DNA of 64,000 nucleotides from Paraphoma chrysanthemicola (lineage: Eukaryota > Ascomycota > Dothideomycetes > Pleosporales > Phaeosphaeriaceae), in the NCBI GenBank assembly GCA_020744225.1, contig JAGMWG010000019.1:1054001-1118000 (forward strand). The letters run 5' to 3'. Below are positions 10,699-23,450 of the stretch, one piece after another. The stretch's first letter is position 1, and each line of letters begins with the position of its first letter. Under the pieces are notes generated by a model. That model worked only from the letters and a program-made list of their open reading frames with translations. It had not been told where the DNA came from and made no database searches. Position numbers and translations under genes: made by a program.

Positions 10699-11601
10699 AT
10701 GCCTACTATTCTCGTTGTTGGCGCTACGCGTGGTTTGGGCGCCAGCATCGTCAAGACGTATGCAGCCAGTCCCGACAACTGCGTCCTGGCTACAGCAAGG
10801 ACATCGAATCCTCCTGCAAATTGTATGTTAAGTTCTTCCGGGATCATTCATGCTTTCCCAACGTGCCGTTTTGATGCACCACTAATTGGTCACAGCCAAA
10901 AACATCGCATATATTTCTGGGATTGATATCGCAGAACCGGATGCTAGCAGCAATCTCCTACAGTACCTTCAATCAAGCAAAACCTCTCACCTTGACTTGG
11001 TGATCATCACCGCCGGTTACTTTGCCACAGAATCACTCGAAGAACCTTCCTTCTCCGCCCAAGAACGTATGTACAAGACATGTGTCATTGGCCCAACAAT
11101 CCTGACTACCGCGCTCGCAAACGCCGACTCTTTGCTTGACTCGTCATCTAAGATCATATTCGTCTCGTCGGAGAGTGGGAGCATAACTCTACGACATGAG
11201 TCAGAGGGTGGCGGCAACTACGGACATCATGCCAGCAAGACGGCGTTGAATATGAGTGTGAAATTACTCAGTCTGGACATGAAAAAACGAGGCGTGGCGG
11301 TAGCTGCAGTTCATCCAGGCTTCATGCGAACAGAAATGACGAAAAATGTTGGCTTTGACAAGTTCTGGGACGATGGCGGTGCTGTAACACCAGATGTCGC
11401 TGCAAAGAGCCTGATTGAGTGGATTGAGACTTTCGATATCAGCAAGACGGGACAGTACTGGGCACCCAGAGGGGCTGCGTAAGTCTTTGCGTATGATCTT
11501 GCAACAAAGGGCTGATTGCGGGTGGCAGAGACATTGGCACTGCTGAGCCAGTCCTTGGACCGAAGGACAAGCTCCCCGTTCCACTACAACTTCCGTGGTA
11601 A
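10699..11601 (+). CDS. Short-chain dehydrogenase/reductase with His at the usual catalytic Tyr position
   Basis: Exons 10699-10822, 10896-11478 and 11529-11601 give 259 aa. Intron 1 (10823-10895, GTATGT, branch CTAAT, CACAG) and intron 2 (11479-11528, GTAAGT...GGCAG) both restore the frame; the last exon adds DIGTAEPVLGPKDKL to the C-terminus. The nucleotide-binding motif is VVGATRGLGASIV. The usual NAG motif reads TAG (LVIITAGYF), and the active-site serine is in IIFVSSESGSI. At the YxxxK site the sequence is NYGHHASKTALN, so the position four before Lys is His, not Tyr. VHPGFMRTEMT is the family's C-terminal substrate-loop region. Cytosolic oxidoreductase fold; substrate unknown, and activity uncertain because of the His. 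Confidence 0.85.
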
Positions 11602-12349
11602 AGTTTTGACAGATCGCAATATGCCAGAAAAGCATGGGTGGGACGAATATATGACCGAGGCATGGTAGAAGGTATACGAGCGCAATGTGCATGATATGTC
11701 TTGGAGACTTCGAGGCGCCATGCCACGCATGTTGTCCTCATTTCTGCACGTACGACTGACGACTTGCGCTTAACTTTCACGTGCCGAAAGGGTATACCGA
11801 TACAGCCAAAGGCAATTTTTGAACCAACCAATGGCGTCGCCCGCTGGGCCACGCTGAGAGGCCTGAGCTGGTGGGGAACATGTCTCTCCCGTAATTTTAT
11901 AACTCAAAAAGTGAAACGTGAAGGTGCAATTGATTTAGTTACGATCAAATTGTAGAACATTCGTACGGACAATAATGATGAGGATGGCATAAACTAGGAG
12001 TGTACATGCAAATGAACAGTTGCCATATCGCAAGGAGTTCAACATCTTGAGGCCGATACTCGTTCGACTGCCACAACCCGCCTGATGTCACTCTTATGTG
12101 TCACACCTTCCCGATAGTTAGGATTCTGAGTTGCGAATACAGAGCATTTAGCTTTTCGAAAAAGTCACGTCTGTCGCATGGTGCGATCGCTTCCGCATAG
12201 CAGAGCCCTGAACCTATGTGGCCGTCATACCACTATCATTTCCTGATCCCCTTTTCAGGATCTGCAGAAGAGGCTCATTTGAATTGTTTCAATTGGTCAA
12301 ATATTCTAGAATTTTGGTCACGAAGAAATCGAAGAAAGCAATCAAGATT
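11602..12349. other. Convergent 3' intergenic region
   Basis: About 750 bp between the ends of the SDR gene (plus) and the DUF2306 gene (minus). No convincing gene, RNA or repeat seen. Confidence 0.5.
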
Positions 12350-13573
12350 TCAACTCTCGCCTGACTTTGCCCCTCGCGCACAGTCATCATCAGAGGGTAC
12401 CGCAGCAGCCAGAGTACTGGCACCTTCTCCCGACGACTTATCTTCATCACCAGCCCACGTCTCTGCATCGCCCAGACGATCAGTAGTCAAGCCTGAAGAG
12501 CCAGAATACCGCATACCGGCTTCCAATTGTCGCTGGTAGCTGACCTGGCGCAGACGCTGTGCCTCTTTTGGGGTAAGGTGTAGCTATCGCTTGTCAATCA
12601 CAGGTCTAATGGATACTAAACAGAGTTCAAACTTACGTAAACTTCTACGCCGACAGCATGTATAGCGACAGCGAGCCATAGAGCCATGCCAAAGGACACA
12701 CCTAACCCAGCGCCTACGTTGACTGCAGATTCGCCAGATAAATTGGCCTCAACAACCGCAACCGCGTTGGCCTTCGTGCCGTTCACGTATGCATCGCAGG
12801 CGGCATACTTAGACAAAAGCGGAGAAGGATCGGACAGAGTTGCCTCAATCTGTGCACAAGGCCACACCTGGTAGTAACCGCCGACAGATGAAATTACGGA
12901 TGTTGCGATGATCATGATCAAGCGGCTGGTAATTATCGCTCCTGCCTAAATCAGTTCTGTCAGTACAAACAGCGTAAGATACGGGGGTAGTTCAGCGACC
13001 TACATAGAACCAGCCTCTGAGCATCCATGCTCTATGCTGCTCAATTTGCAATCGTTTGATGTTCATATACGATATGATGAAGCACACCAGGACCCCAATG
13101 CCGACAAAACCAACCCAAACTTGTACATCGAGACCGCCGCCAAATGCACGACGAGCAATCATCAATGCGCCTACCAGCGAAACGCTGTACAGAAGGATTG
13201 CGCAATAGCCTGATATTCGATGCACGATAATCCAGCGATGTCGAATAAAGGGAGTAAATTGCATTATGACGAAAACGCTAGCTGGCAAAATTCCTGCAAG
13301 GTGTAACAGAATGCCAATTTTATAACGGTCGAAGTTGAGGTAGTAATAGCATTCTCCGGGCGCTGCAGAATTACCTCCATTGGCCACTTCCCTGGGACAA
13401 AAGTTCTTGCGAAAGTCGAGGTACATGAATCGAGCTAGGGTGAAGCCGAAAAGTGCGCCGGCGAAGATGAACCAGAGCGCGAAATTGTATTTTTTCTCGA
13501 AACCGACCAAGTTGGACATCTTGCTTGCTCGGGACTTAAAGTTTTTCGGCTGCGGTTGTGGTGGGCTGGTCAT
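12350..13573 (-). CDS. DUF2306 multi-pass membrane protein
   Basis: Exons 13573-13004, 12945-12637 and 12583-12350 give 370 aa. The introns (13003-12946, GTAGGT...TTTAG; 12636-12584, GTAAGT...GATAG) fall between codons. The start is the ATG at 13573; the frame continues upstream only with non-ATG codons. About six hydrophobic segments are visible, among them NFALWFIFAGALFGFTLA, IGILLHLAGILPASVFVIM and CAILLYSVSLVGALMI. The join of exons 1 and 2 gives RGWFYAGAIITSRLIM, with QHRAWMLRGWFY just before it; this His/Arg/Trp block is the hallmark of the family. The third exon encodes a soluble tail starting LHLTPKEAQRLRQVSYQRQLEAG. Function is not known for the family. Confidence 0.85.
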
Positions 13574-14563
13574 GGTGCAGGTGTCTATCACCGGGCCTAA
13601 CGTTGGGATTCTGAAAAGATTGTAGTGTTTAATAACACTTTTGCTGCTGTAGTGATATTGTGTGGCTGCGTGGTGTCCATTTCTTTGGCTACTACAACCA
13701 CTTTATACAATTTGCTCTCTCCACAACCATTTAAAGAGAGTAGTCCTTTCGCGGTAGATTTCGCGCGAGAACAGCACGAAAATGTATAAATGACGCCGAA
13801 GTACGCTGGTCACAAGCTAGTGACCCTACGAAAGCTGAATGGGTTAATTAGGTGAGGGCAAAGAGTTGCCTGCTATGGACGCCCGTGCGACCAAGCCGTA
13901 GGCAGAAACGGTCCTTCTCTGAAGCATTGTTACTCTTGAACGTAGTTGCTATATCCAAGAGATTGACAAGCAAAAGCTCGATCTGAAGGAAGATTCGTGT
14001 GAATGTGGTACGAAGATCTGCTGCGCCTATTGTGCAGCTGTTGACCCATGATGAGGTGGCGGTTTGGCCTGCGTTTCGAAAGCCAATCACAGCCCGATCG
14101 CACAATCCTCTCGAAGAGGTTAGGCGCGAGCACGTCCTTATCTGTATGTTCGTTGCGCACGGTCAACTGAGCGAAGGTGGCAGATGTGCAACCCAACCAC
14201 ACATACCCCGCGTCAAGAATGGCTTCCGTCATACCATGAAAATGCATCATCTGCTCGACAATAATTCACGTTTCATTCAAGTGCTTGAGATTCAGCGTGC
14301 CATTTTCACTGTGTCTTACTGACGACTAGAAGTGTGTGTTGCATGATTCCTGCTCGGGGGTGGACGCCTGACTTCGCTTCACGAAAATTAGTCCACATAA
14401 CTGTTTAGCTTTCTCAAAAGACGGGCACCAATTACGGCCCCCATGTAAGCCTCGAATATATAGCAGGTCTCAAAGGGCTCCTACTCAACCCACTTTCTCT
14501 TCTTACCTCTTCTGGAAGAATCGGCGCCAACATACGAACTTGTGCTATTAGCAGTAAGCAAGC
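13574..14563. promoter_or_regulatory. Divergent promoter region of the DUF2306 and Zn2Cys6 genes
   Basis: Nearly 1 kb separating two genes that are read away from each other, so both promoters must lie here. Short TATA-like stretches occur near each gene (for example around 14455-14463 before the transcription factor and 13784-13790 before the DUF2306 gene), but spacing alone does not prove their use. No other gene seen. Confidence 0.4.
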
Positions 14564-16099
14564 ATGGTTGGAGTACCCGGAAGATCAAAAGGCTGCATCA
14601 CCTGCCGCAAAAGGAAGAAAGGTGTACGTTATACGACACATGACTTGTATGCACCCCATTGAGGCTAATGAAAGCAGTGTGATCTTAAGCAACCAGACTG
14701 TGGCCAATGCTTAGAACGCGGCACACCATGTGGAGGCTACGACGCCGACCGCGTCTTTGTATACCTGGACGGTGGGGCCAGAAAACGCCACAACAGCCGT
14801 GCTGCTACTGCTTCTATCACATTACCAGACCTTGGTACCGATTCTGTTGGACGTCGAGCAAGTCCGTCACTGCCCTCGTCAGTCACGCTACCTGCAAGCC
14901 TCTGCCGCTCCGCCTATGGAGAGCGGAGTTTGGAGGCATTCATATCCTTCTACCTTCCCCAGATCAACTCAGCTGCCACGAACTGGGACGGTAAGGAAAT
15001 AGTCGGCATGGTACCTGCATTGAGTACTCGGGATGAAGCACTTCGCCTCACACTATCAGCTATCGGAACTGTAGCTTTAAGTAAACAGACGCAAGATCCA
15101 GATCTTGCCCGGCACGGACGAAAACTATACGGTAAAGCATTGATGGAGACCAGAAGAGCGCTGGCGAGTCCCACTCGATCAAGAAGCACGGCTGTTCTTG
15201 CCATCCCTCGCATTATGGCTCTATTTGAGATCCTGTTTGGAGCGGACGCAAACTCCGGAACTCAAGCGAACAGTTGGCTCAGTCATGCAGAAGGAGAAAT
15301 GGCATTGATTGTCGCTCGTGGTCCGGAAGCATACAACGATGATGATGCGCACTCGTTGTTCGCCAACGCAAGATATCGACCACTCATAGCTTCTGTAAGA
15401 ACACGCAAGCGAACTGTCTTGAATGAAGAACAATGGAAAACGATTCCTTGGATAGGCAGGGCCAAAACGCCGAACGATACCCTCCTTGACATCATGGCTG
15501 CTATTCCCGAGATCCTCGAAAACGTGGATCGATGGGGCAATCTCAGTTCTGGAAGCCTAGAGGACGAAGCAAAAGATCTTCAAACAAGTGCCAGATGTTG
15601 GACACTTCATTTCCAGCTTCAGGACTGGCTGAGCGCCAATAAGCATGAAATTCACACTCCGGTAACGACAACGCCAACACCCATTACATTCCCTACTTTC
15701 GAGATAGCGTGTCTCACCGTGAGGTATTGGGTGACATCGCTTCTTCTCTACACGGCACTTGACACGGCTTCAGGCGTTCCTCCTGATGACATGAGCTGCA
15801 CGCACCCAAACCGTCCTCATCCCCGACAGTTTGCAAGACTCATACTGAGAGCCACAACTTATTTCTTCCGGACTGAATTCGGTGCTACAGGGGCAACTTC
15901 GATAGCATTTCCACTTGGAAACACAATGCTGTATACGCAACGCAACCCGATAGCAGATGCAGCGTATATGGCGATTGTCAAAAGAGCTTGGAATGACCCA
16001 GATTTGCCAAGCGCTATCAAGAACTTCTTAAATAGCTTACAATTATCTGTCTCTCCTAGATCGAGCCCAGAACGAGTAGAAGTCACATCACGAGATTAG
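14564..16099 (+). CDS. Zn2Cys6 binuclear-cluster transcription factor
   Basis: Exons 14564-14623 and 14678-16099 give 493 aa. The 54-bp intron (GTACGT, branch CTAAT, GCAG) interrupts the zinc cluster, a common place in fungi. Joined, the N-terminus reads CITCRKRKKGCDLKQPDCGQC and then LERGTPC, matching C-x2-C-x6-C-x6-C-x2-C-x6-C (residues 11-38). The rest is mostly helical and resembles the fungal-specific transcription factor domain, with SLEAFISFYLPQ and DEALRLTLSAIG. It should bind DNA in the nucleus as an activator or repressor; targets cannot be inferred. It is the last intact gene before the AT-rich island, whose composition begins directly at its stop codon. Confidence 0.88.
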
Positions 16100-16109
16100 T
16101 AGGCTTTGT

Positions 16110-17017
16110 TTATTTTAGTAGGTTCTAGAGATATAGTACTATTTATAAATATACTTAGACTAAATCATTCTAATTACTCTTTAGTTACTTAATCTACTAC
16201 GTAGAGTTAAATTCTATACTAACTACTAAGTTAGATAATATTTAAATATTTATTGTTAGACTCTAAAAGACTAAAAGCTCTTAAGATATTTAACTCTAAA
16301 AACTCTATAAGTAATATACTTAAATAATAAATAGAAATAAGTTAATTTATAGTTAGACTAGATTACGTAAGACTATACTAAAACTAAATATATTATCTAT
16401 AGATAATATAATTATAAGAGATAGTAGTTAAATAGAGTTATTATTATTAATATACTATAGTAACTACTAGTTATTACAAATCTTATAAGAAAGAAATAAT
16501 AAGATTAAAGAAATAAGATATAACAATACTATATAGTTATACTTAGGCTAGTCTTAGAGAACTAATAGATAATACTACTCTACGCGTAGAATTAGATTAT
16601 ATAATCTCTTTGTAAGCTTATATATAAGAAGTAGTCTTAGTACTCTTCTTATATATATTACTATAAGAAAGTCTTATACTTTATAACTCTTATAGTAAGT
16701 ACTATAAGAAACTATAGTATATAGATATATATAAGAAGAGCTTATCTCTTCTTATATTTAACTTAATATTCTAAGATAGATAATTTACTCTAGACTACTT
16801 AAGCTTACTCTTCTACTCTACGCTTATTCTCTTTAAATAAACTCTAGAGCTCTCTTATATATTAACTAGTCTACTCTAGTCTCTATAAGCTACTATCTTA
16901 ATACTAGTTCTAAAAGTAGAAGTATTCTCTTTTTATACTACTAAAATAGTATAAGGTATTATTATAATAGTACTTAATACTACTATAAAGTATATAAAAT
17001 AATCTTAAATATTATTT
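16110..17017. other. Unassigned RIPed AT-rich sequence
   Basis: About 900 bp between the transcription factor gene and the 10-bp satellite. It has the same CpA/TpG depletion as the rest of the island, so it was probably repeated DNA, but I could not read a transposase, polymerase or terminal repeat in it. Confidence 0.5.
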
Positions 17018-17552
17018 ATTTCTTATTATTTCTTATTATTTCTTATTATTTCTTATTATTTCTTATTATTTCTTATTATTTCTTATTATTTCTTATTATT
17101 TCTTATTATTTCTTATTATTTCTTATTATTTCTTATTATTTCTTATTATTTCTTATTTCTTATTATTTCTTATTATTTCTTATTATTTCTTATTATTTCT
17201 TATTATTTCTTATTATTTCTTATTATTTCTTATTATTTCTTATTATTTCTTATTATTTCTTATTATTTCTTATTATTTCTTATTATTTCTTATTATTTCT
17301 TATTATTTCTTATTATTTCTTATTATTTCTTATTATTTCTTATTATTTCTTATTATTTCTTATTATTTCTTATTATTTCTTATTATTTCTTATTATTTCT
17401 TATTATTTCTTATTATTTCTTATTATTTCTTATTATTTCTTATTATTTCTTATTATTTCTTATTATTTCTTATTATTTCTTATTATTTCTTATTATTTCT
17501 TATTATTTCTTATTATTTCTTATTATTTCTTATTATTTCTTATTATTTCTTA
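17018..17552 (+). repeat. 10-bp tandem repeat (TATTATTTCT)n
   Basis: About 535 bp of near-perfect head-to-tail copies of TATTATTTCT (about 53 units), with one visible phase slip near 17151-17160 where 3 bp are missing. The array has no C-A or T-G step. It abuts the Copia LTR fragment on its right. Confidence 0.95.
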
Positions 17553-17682
17553 AAAGATTTATTACTTAAATCTTTTAAGCTATCTAAAATTACTAGTAGC
17601 TTAGAAGATTTATCTTATATTCTTTAAGATTTTATAAATTCTAGTATAAGTAGAATTTAGTATTAATTTATAGTCTAAAATT
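17551..17682 (-). repeat. Inverted fragment of the Copia-type LTR
   Basis: Read on the minus strand, this segment matches the last 130 or so bases of the 431-bp repeats at 27680-28110 and 46424-46855, including the terminal AATCTTT. It starts exactly at the end of the 10-bp satellite and is cut off at the left terminus of pogo-like element A, so it is a truncated third copy of that LTR in opposite orientation. Confidence 0.7.
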
Positions 17683-18374
17683 ACACTAACGTAAACTATT
17701 AGTAAGCTAGCTACATTAGTAAGCTAGCTACTTTTCTTTAGTATAACTAACACGTTAGTAACTTTATTATATCTTAACTGTATAACGTAATATTAAATAA
17801 CTAAAAAGATAGAATTAAGCTTACTCTTAAGGCCTATTCTATACACTAGTTTTAAAGCCTATAACGCGTAGCTACTATCTTTAACGTTAATTACTAGTAC
17901 TTCTTTAACTAGCTCTATAAAATTACTCTATACTCTAAAACTTATCTAAACTCTTATAAGCTTACTATAACTAAAGAGTAGATAATTATCTAATATATTC
18001 TTAATCTTAATTTATAAAAATTTACGCTCTAGCTATATAAGATAGTAGATATAGCTAATAAGATACTAGGTATACGTAGTAGAAAGCCTATTAGTAAGTA
18101 CTAAGCTAAGCGCTTTATAACGCGCTTAGCTAAGCTTAAAATAGCTTTTAATTAAGCTAAGAATAGATAGAGAATACTATAGAAAGATTCTATAGTTATT
18201 AGCGCATAGTTTAAGCTATTAGAGAAGACTAAAGCTAAGTATAGTATCTATAATAATAATATATATAACTTTAATAAGACTAGCTTCTAGATAAGTGTAA
18301 TTAAGTCTATAAAAGTAGTAATAGGCGTAGAGAAATGTATAAGACTTAATCTAATCTAGCTAAGTAATTATAAG

Positions 18375-18530
18375 TGTTATAGACTAGCCTTACGCGTAGT
18401 ACTAATAAGTGTTAGAATAGATATAAATTCTCTTAGAGAGAGAAAGAGAGAGACTCTCTCTTCTCTTATTATATACTACTTACTAGAGTACAGCCTAAAC
18501 TAGATATAGGTACAGCCTAAGTCTATTATA
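18375..18530 (-). repeat. Gypsy-1 3' LTR
   Basis: 156 bp, begins TGTTATAGACTAGCC and ends TATTATA (from TATTACA). Contains a purine-rich AGAGAGAAAGAGAGAG block followed by its complement CTCTCTTCTC. It matches the right LTR along its whole length. Confidence 0.88.
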
Positions 18531-21500
18531 TATTCCTCTTCTTACTTCTTTCTCTATGTATCTTCTATTATTATAGACGTACTAAGGCCTTATAGAGTTT
18601 GCGTTGTATTATTATTTTAGGTTCTCTAAGTTACTAAAGTGCACTTATTATAGTTCTATAATATAGTCATAGCGTTATAATAAGTTATCTATAAGTAAAA
18701 TACGTTATACCTAAAACAAAGTAATATAGAGCTACTTCTAAGATCTTTAAGCTACTCTTGTACACTCTACTATAATTCTACATTTACTTTCTGCGTCTTT
18801 AGTACTACTTATCTTATCTACTATTATACTATCTTTCTAGCTCTACATTAGCTTCTTTTATTATAACTACTCTTTATAACTACTACGCTAGTAATATATA
18901 AAGCTAGAGTCTTAATAGTATTTTAAGTATTATAGTAGCTAGTTCTAGTAGTAGTAGTAAGTCTTCTAATTATAATAACTAGCTTACTAGTTATAATAAG
19001 ACTATAAGTACTTTCTTCTCTATCTTACGTACGTTATACTAACTATTTTCTTCTAGCTTATCTCTACTAAGAAGAAGTACTATATTAGTAACTACGTTAT
19101 AGTTAGTAACTTTAATTCTAATAAGACTAAGTTACTAGACTATACTAAGCTCTATAATTGCCTCTCTTACATTAATTATCTGCGTTATTATAGTAATATA
19201 AAGTACTTACTTAGTATATTCTCTAAATATATATTAGCCTCTTACTAAGTTTGTACTAACTTTATAACTAGACTCTTATTCTACTTACTAGTCTTGTAAT
19301 TAATACTATAAGACCTGTACTAAGCTTACTTCTAAGTTTATAAGTTTTCTAACTCTATACTGTACTTACTATGTATAGTGTAACTATACTAATAAGTTAT
19401 ACGCTTATAATAATTATTATGTAGTTAAGGCGTTTTAGCGCTATTAAGATCTAGTTATAAGTTAGTAGTGTAGCTTCTACGCAGTGTTTAACTAGCGCTT
19501 CTACTATTTTACTAAGGCCTTTAACGTTACGCTAATAACTCTATATTCTACTGTCTCTATCTTACTTTTATAGCTTCTTAGTACTCTATCTATAGTATCT
19601 TTATTATTCTCTACTATTACTTTTTTCTAAACTTTCTCTACTTTTCTTACTAGTAGTAGTGTAAGCGCGTATATCTAGTAAATAGAGTTTTAGCTAAATA
19701 TACTAATAGACGCTACACGTTAGATAGTAAGTTACTTTAACTACTATATTAATAAAGATAACTATTAGGTAGCTAACTTATATTAATAGATTCTAGTACG
19801 TTTTAATCTTATATTATACTCTTATTATTAGCTTTACTAATTTATAATATTATAAAAGATAATCTAAGGCCTTTAATAGTAGCTCTATACTTATACTTTT
19901 TCTGCGCCTATCTATAAGATACTCTACTACTAAGGTTACTTTATTATAGACTATTCTAAGTACTCTACTATACTATTATACTACTACTGTATTTCTAGCT
20001 TATTTACTGCGTATAGCTTCTTTCTACTTACTCTATTTAAGTTCTACTACTATTATTTACCTATAGCTACTCTAAGGTCTTCTATAATACTTTAGTATAA
20101 GAGTTATTATTATATAAAGATATAGTGTTACTTTCTCTACTTCTTAACCTAAGATTTTTTATTATACTTTTACTATTACTATAATAAAGATAAGGTAGAG
20201 AAGTGTCTATATTACGTTATTAACTATTATTTATGTGCTAAGTCTATTAATAATAAGAAAGACCTTAATAAGTAGTTCTACAAGGCTTCTAAGAAGTATA
20301 ATAATAGTACCTAGGTAGTATTATCTTTCTTTTCTACTCTACTAATTTATTTTAGTACTCTACTTACGTAAGTAATATAGTAAGACTAGGCTAGCACTAT
20401 TATAGCACTATAGTAAAGCTTCTAGGCCTTCTTTTCTTTTATATAAAGCTCTCTTTATAGCTTTAGTGCAGCTTTACTACTACTTTAATATAACTTTTAT
20501 TTACTACTCTCTTATACTTATATTTACTTTTATAGTTCTTTAGTACTTATAATATTACTATATTATTTTTTAAACTGCTATAGTACTATTATATTTATAA
20601 AGTTATTAGCTAGCTCTTATATTAGCTCTAGCTATCTCTTCTATTTAACTAGTACTTAGTACTTACTTCTCTTTCTTACGTTCTTTACGTGTAGAATTTC
20701 TTCTATCTTATATTTATAGAGAAAGAAGTTACTTTTAGCTATTACTAGGTCTAGACTTAGCCTTATATCTTTAAGAATCTAAGATAGTAGTAGGTCTATA
20801 GTAGCGCGTTTTACTAAGTTAACGTAAACAACATTATATATATATTCTAGTAAGTCTAGCTAGACTATAAGTAGTGTTAGTATTACTTAAATAGTATATT
20901 TCTATTAAAGCTAATTAAGCTTTTTACTAAGTTAGTTTGTTTTTACATTTTATATTAAAAACTAGACTTTATCTCTAACTTAGAAATACTCTACTAAATA
21001 ATATAAATAGTCTATAGTATCTTATTATTATTATTACTAAAAGGTAATTATAGCTTATACTAGCTCTATTCTCTATTATAAATATTCTAAGAAGTAAGCT
21101 ATAGCTTTATAAGAAGTTTTATTAGATATTTTTAAAAAAGTAGCCTTCTATAATAGCTCTGTAGTAAATCTATTAAGTAGTAAGTTTAGGCTAACTCTTA
21201 TTATACTTAAGTCTTAGTTATTTAGAGCTAGCTAGTAAGCTAGTAAGTATTAGAGCTAATCTATCTACTTAAAGTTTATTATTATTTAGAGTACTACTTA
21301 TACCTTTTAGTTAGCTTATTCTATTTTACTATCTATCTAAAAGTAGTATATAGTAGAGAGTAGTTATTATATTCTTACTAAGTAGTAAAGCTTAGTCTAG
21401 AACTCTCTTAGCTAGTCTAATTTATAGTCTAAGATAATAGATATTAAGAACTTATAGAATTACTACTATATATCTTAAAATACTCTTATATACTTATTTA

Positions 21501-22479
21501 ATTTTATAGTAACTATAAGTTCTAGTTATATATATTTAGATAGCTAGTCTACTATTACTAATAGATATTATAGCACTTTTTCTATTATAGTAGAAAGGTT
21601 AACTATAAAGTTTATTAAAATCTATATCTAATACTAATCTACTACTAGAATAGGTTATAGAAGTTTTTAGCGTCTACGTCTTAATACGTAGGCTCTAAAG
21701 TAATAGTAGTTTTATATATATTTACTAATATCTACTATTATACTATTTTAGTAATAGTCTCTATATAGAATATAGAACGTAGAGTTCTTTTCTAAGTAGT
21801 CTAATAACTTAGAGTTATATATATATTATATTACTATTATTATAAGAGACTCTTATATTAGTAACTATATAACTCTGCACTATAATAAAACTTTGTATAC
21901 CAAAATTACGTAGTCTTCTATTTACTATATTATCTAAGCTTCTAAAAGAAAATTATAGGCTCTAGACTTTACTATATTTTATCTTGTATAGTATTATTTA
22001 TTATTAGATATAGCTTTATCTTATAACTTTTATATGTACTTATTACAAAAGATAAGAGATTCTAGTAGTATTCTTATATCTTCTAAATATACTCTTATTA
22101 TAGTTATTATAACGTAGACTAGAGATATTAACTTTTCTTTGTTTAAGAGTATAGTATTATCTTAGGTATAGTAGCTAAGTATATCTAGTTACTAAGCTAG
22201 TCTACTTAGATAGTACTTAAGCTTATATTAGAATTATAAAAGTAGTTTAGACTAATAGCTTTACCTCTTAGAGAGAGAGTAGAAGCCTATAAAGTATTTT
22301 AAGTTATAGTAGTTTATATATATAATAAATAGCTTATAGACTTCTTATAACTCTACTATCTAGGCTTATATATAGAATATAATAGTAAGAAGCTTCTTAT
22401 TATATATAGTATAGTTATATTATACTTCTATAAGAATTATAAAGTAATAGGCTATAGAGTGTAGAATACTCTAGTGTTC

Positions 22480-23450
22480 TTACAAAAGGTACTTACCTAG
22501 TGCTTTACCTAAGTAGTTTACTTTAACTATAGTATACTTAGCTAAGTCTTATTATTATAGTGCTAGTTCTACTATAAATACTTTCTTAAGAAGTTAGAAT
22601 AACTTATTTTATTCTAGTCTCTATTAGAATAGTATATTCTTTTTTATAAGTAAATAAAGTAGTACTACTATTTTAGAGAACTCTAAAATAAAGTTATAGT
22701 AGAAGTTAGTAAAATCTAAGAAACTTCTAACTCTACTAACTATAGTAAGTACTTTCTACTTGTATACAGTATAGAGTTTTTCTAGATCTAGTTATATTAA
22801 CTTTTTTACTATAATTATATACTTAAGGTATTATACTTTAGATACTATAAAGTTATACTTATTAAGATTTAATGCTAACTTAGCTTTCTAAAGAAGTATT
22901 AGTACTTTATAGACTTTTTTAATATAGTCTTTTTTAGATCTCTCTAAGTATATAAGTACGTTGTCTAAGTAAGTAGTAGTGTATACTTTTAGAGATTCTT
23001 TAAGTACTCTATTAATATATTATTAAAAGAATACTAGAGCTCTTACTAATTCTATAAAGTATACTAACTATTTAAATAGACTAAATTATATATAAAATAT
23101 AGTAAGGTATTTATTTCTCTTTCTTATATAGAGCTAATAAAACGCTAAGTGTACGTTTATCTTAGTAAATAATACTACTTCTAAGAGTATACGTAAGATC
23201 TCTTTTATAAGAAGAAGAGAGTACTTATCTATAGAAGTAATAGTATTTAACTTCTAGTAGTCTATATATAACCTCTAGCTTTCTAATAGCTTCTTAACTA
23301 GAAGAACTAGAGTCTTAGCTTCTAATAAACTAGCCTTAATCTAATCTTTATCTAATAATTCTATAACCTATTAATATAGCTTAAGTAACTAATTTTAAAA
23401 TATAAGATATAGAGAGCTTTATAGTAGTTCTAGTGTAGATTTATTATTAT
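22480..23450 (-). pseudogene. RIPed Gypsy-1 reverse transcriptase region
   Basis: The minus strand carries the catalytic TTYLDNVLIY box (about 22935-22990), where the second catalytic Asp reads Asn, with weak reverse-transcriptase-like flanks and many TAA/TAG stops. Limits are approximate. Confidence 0.65.
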
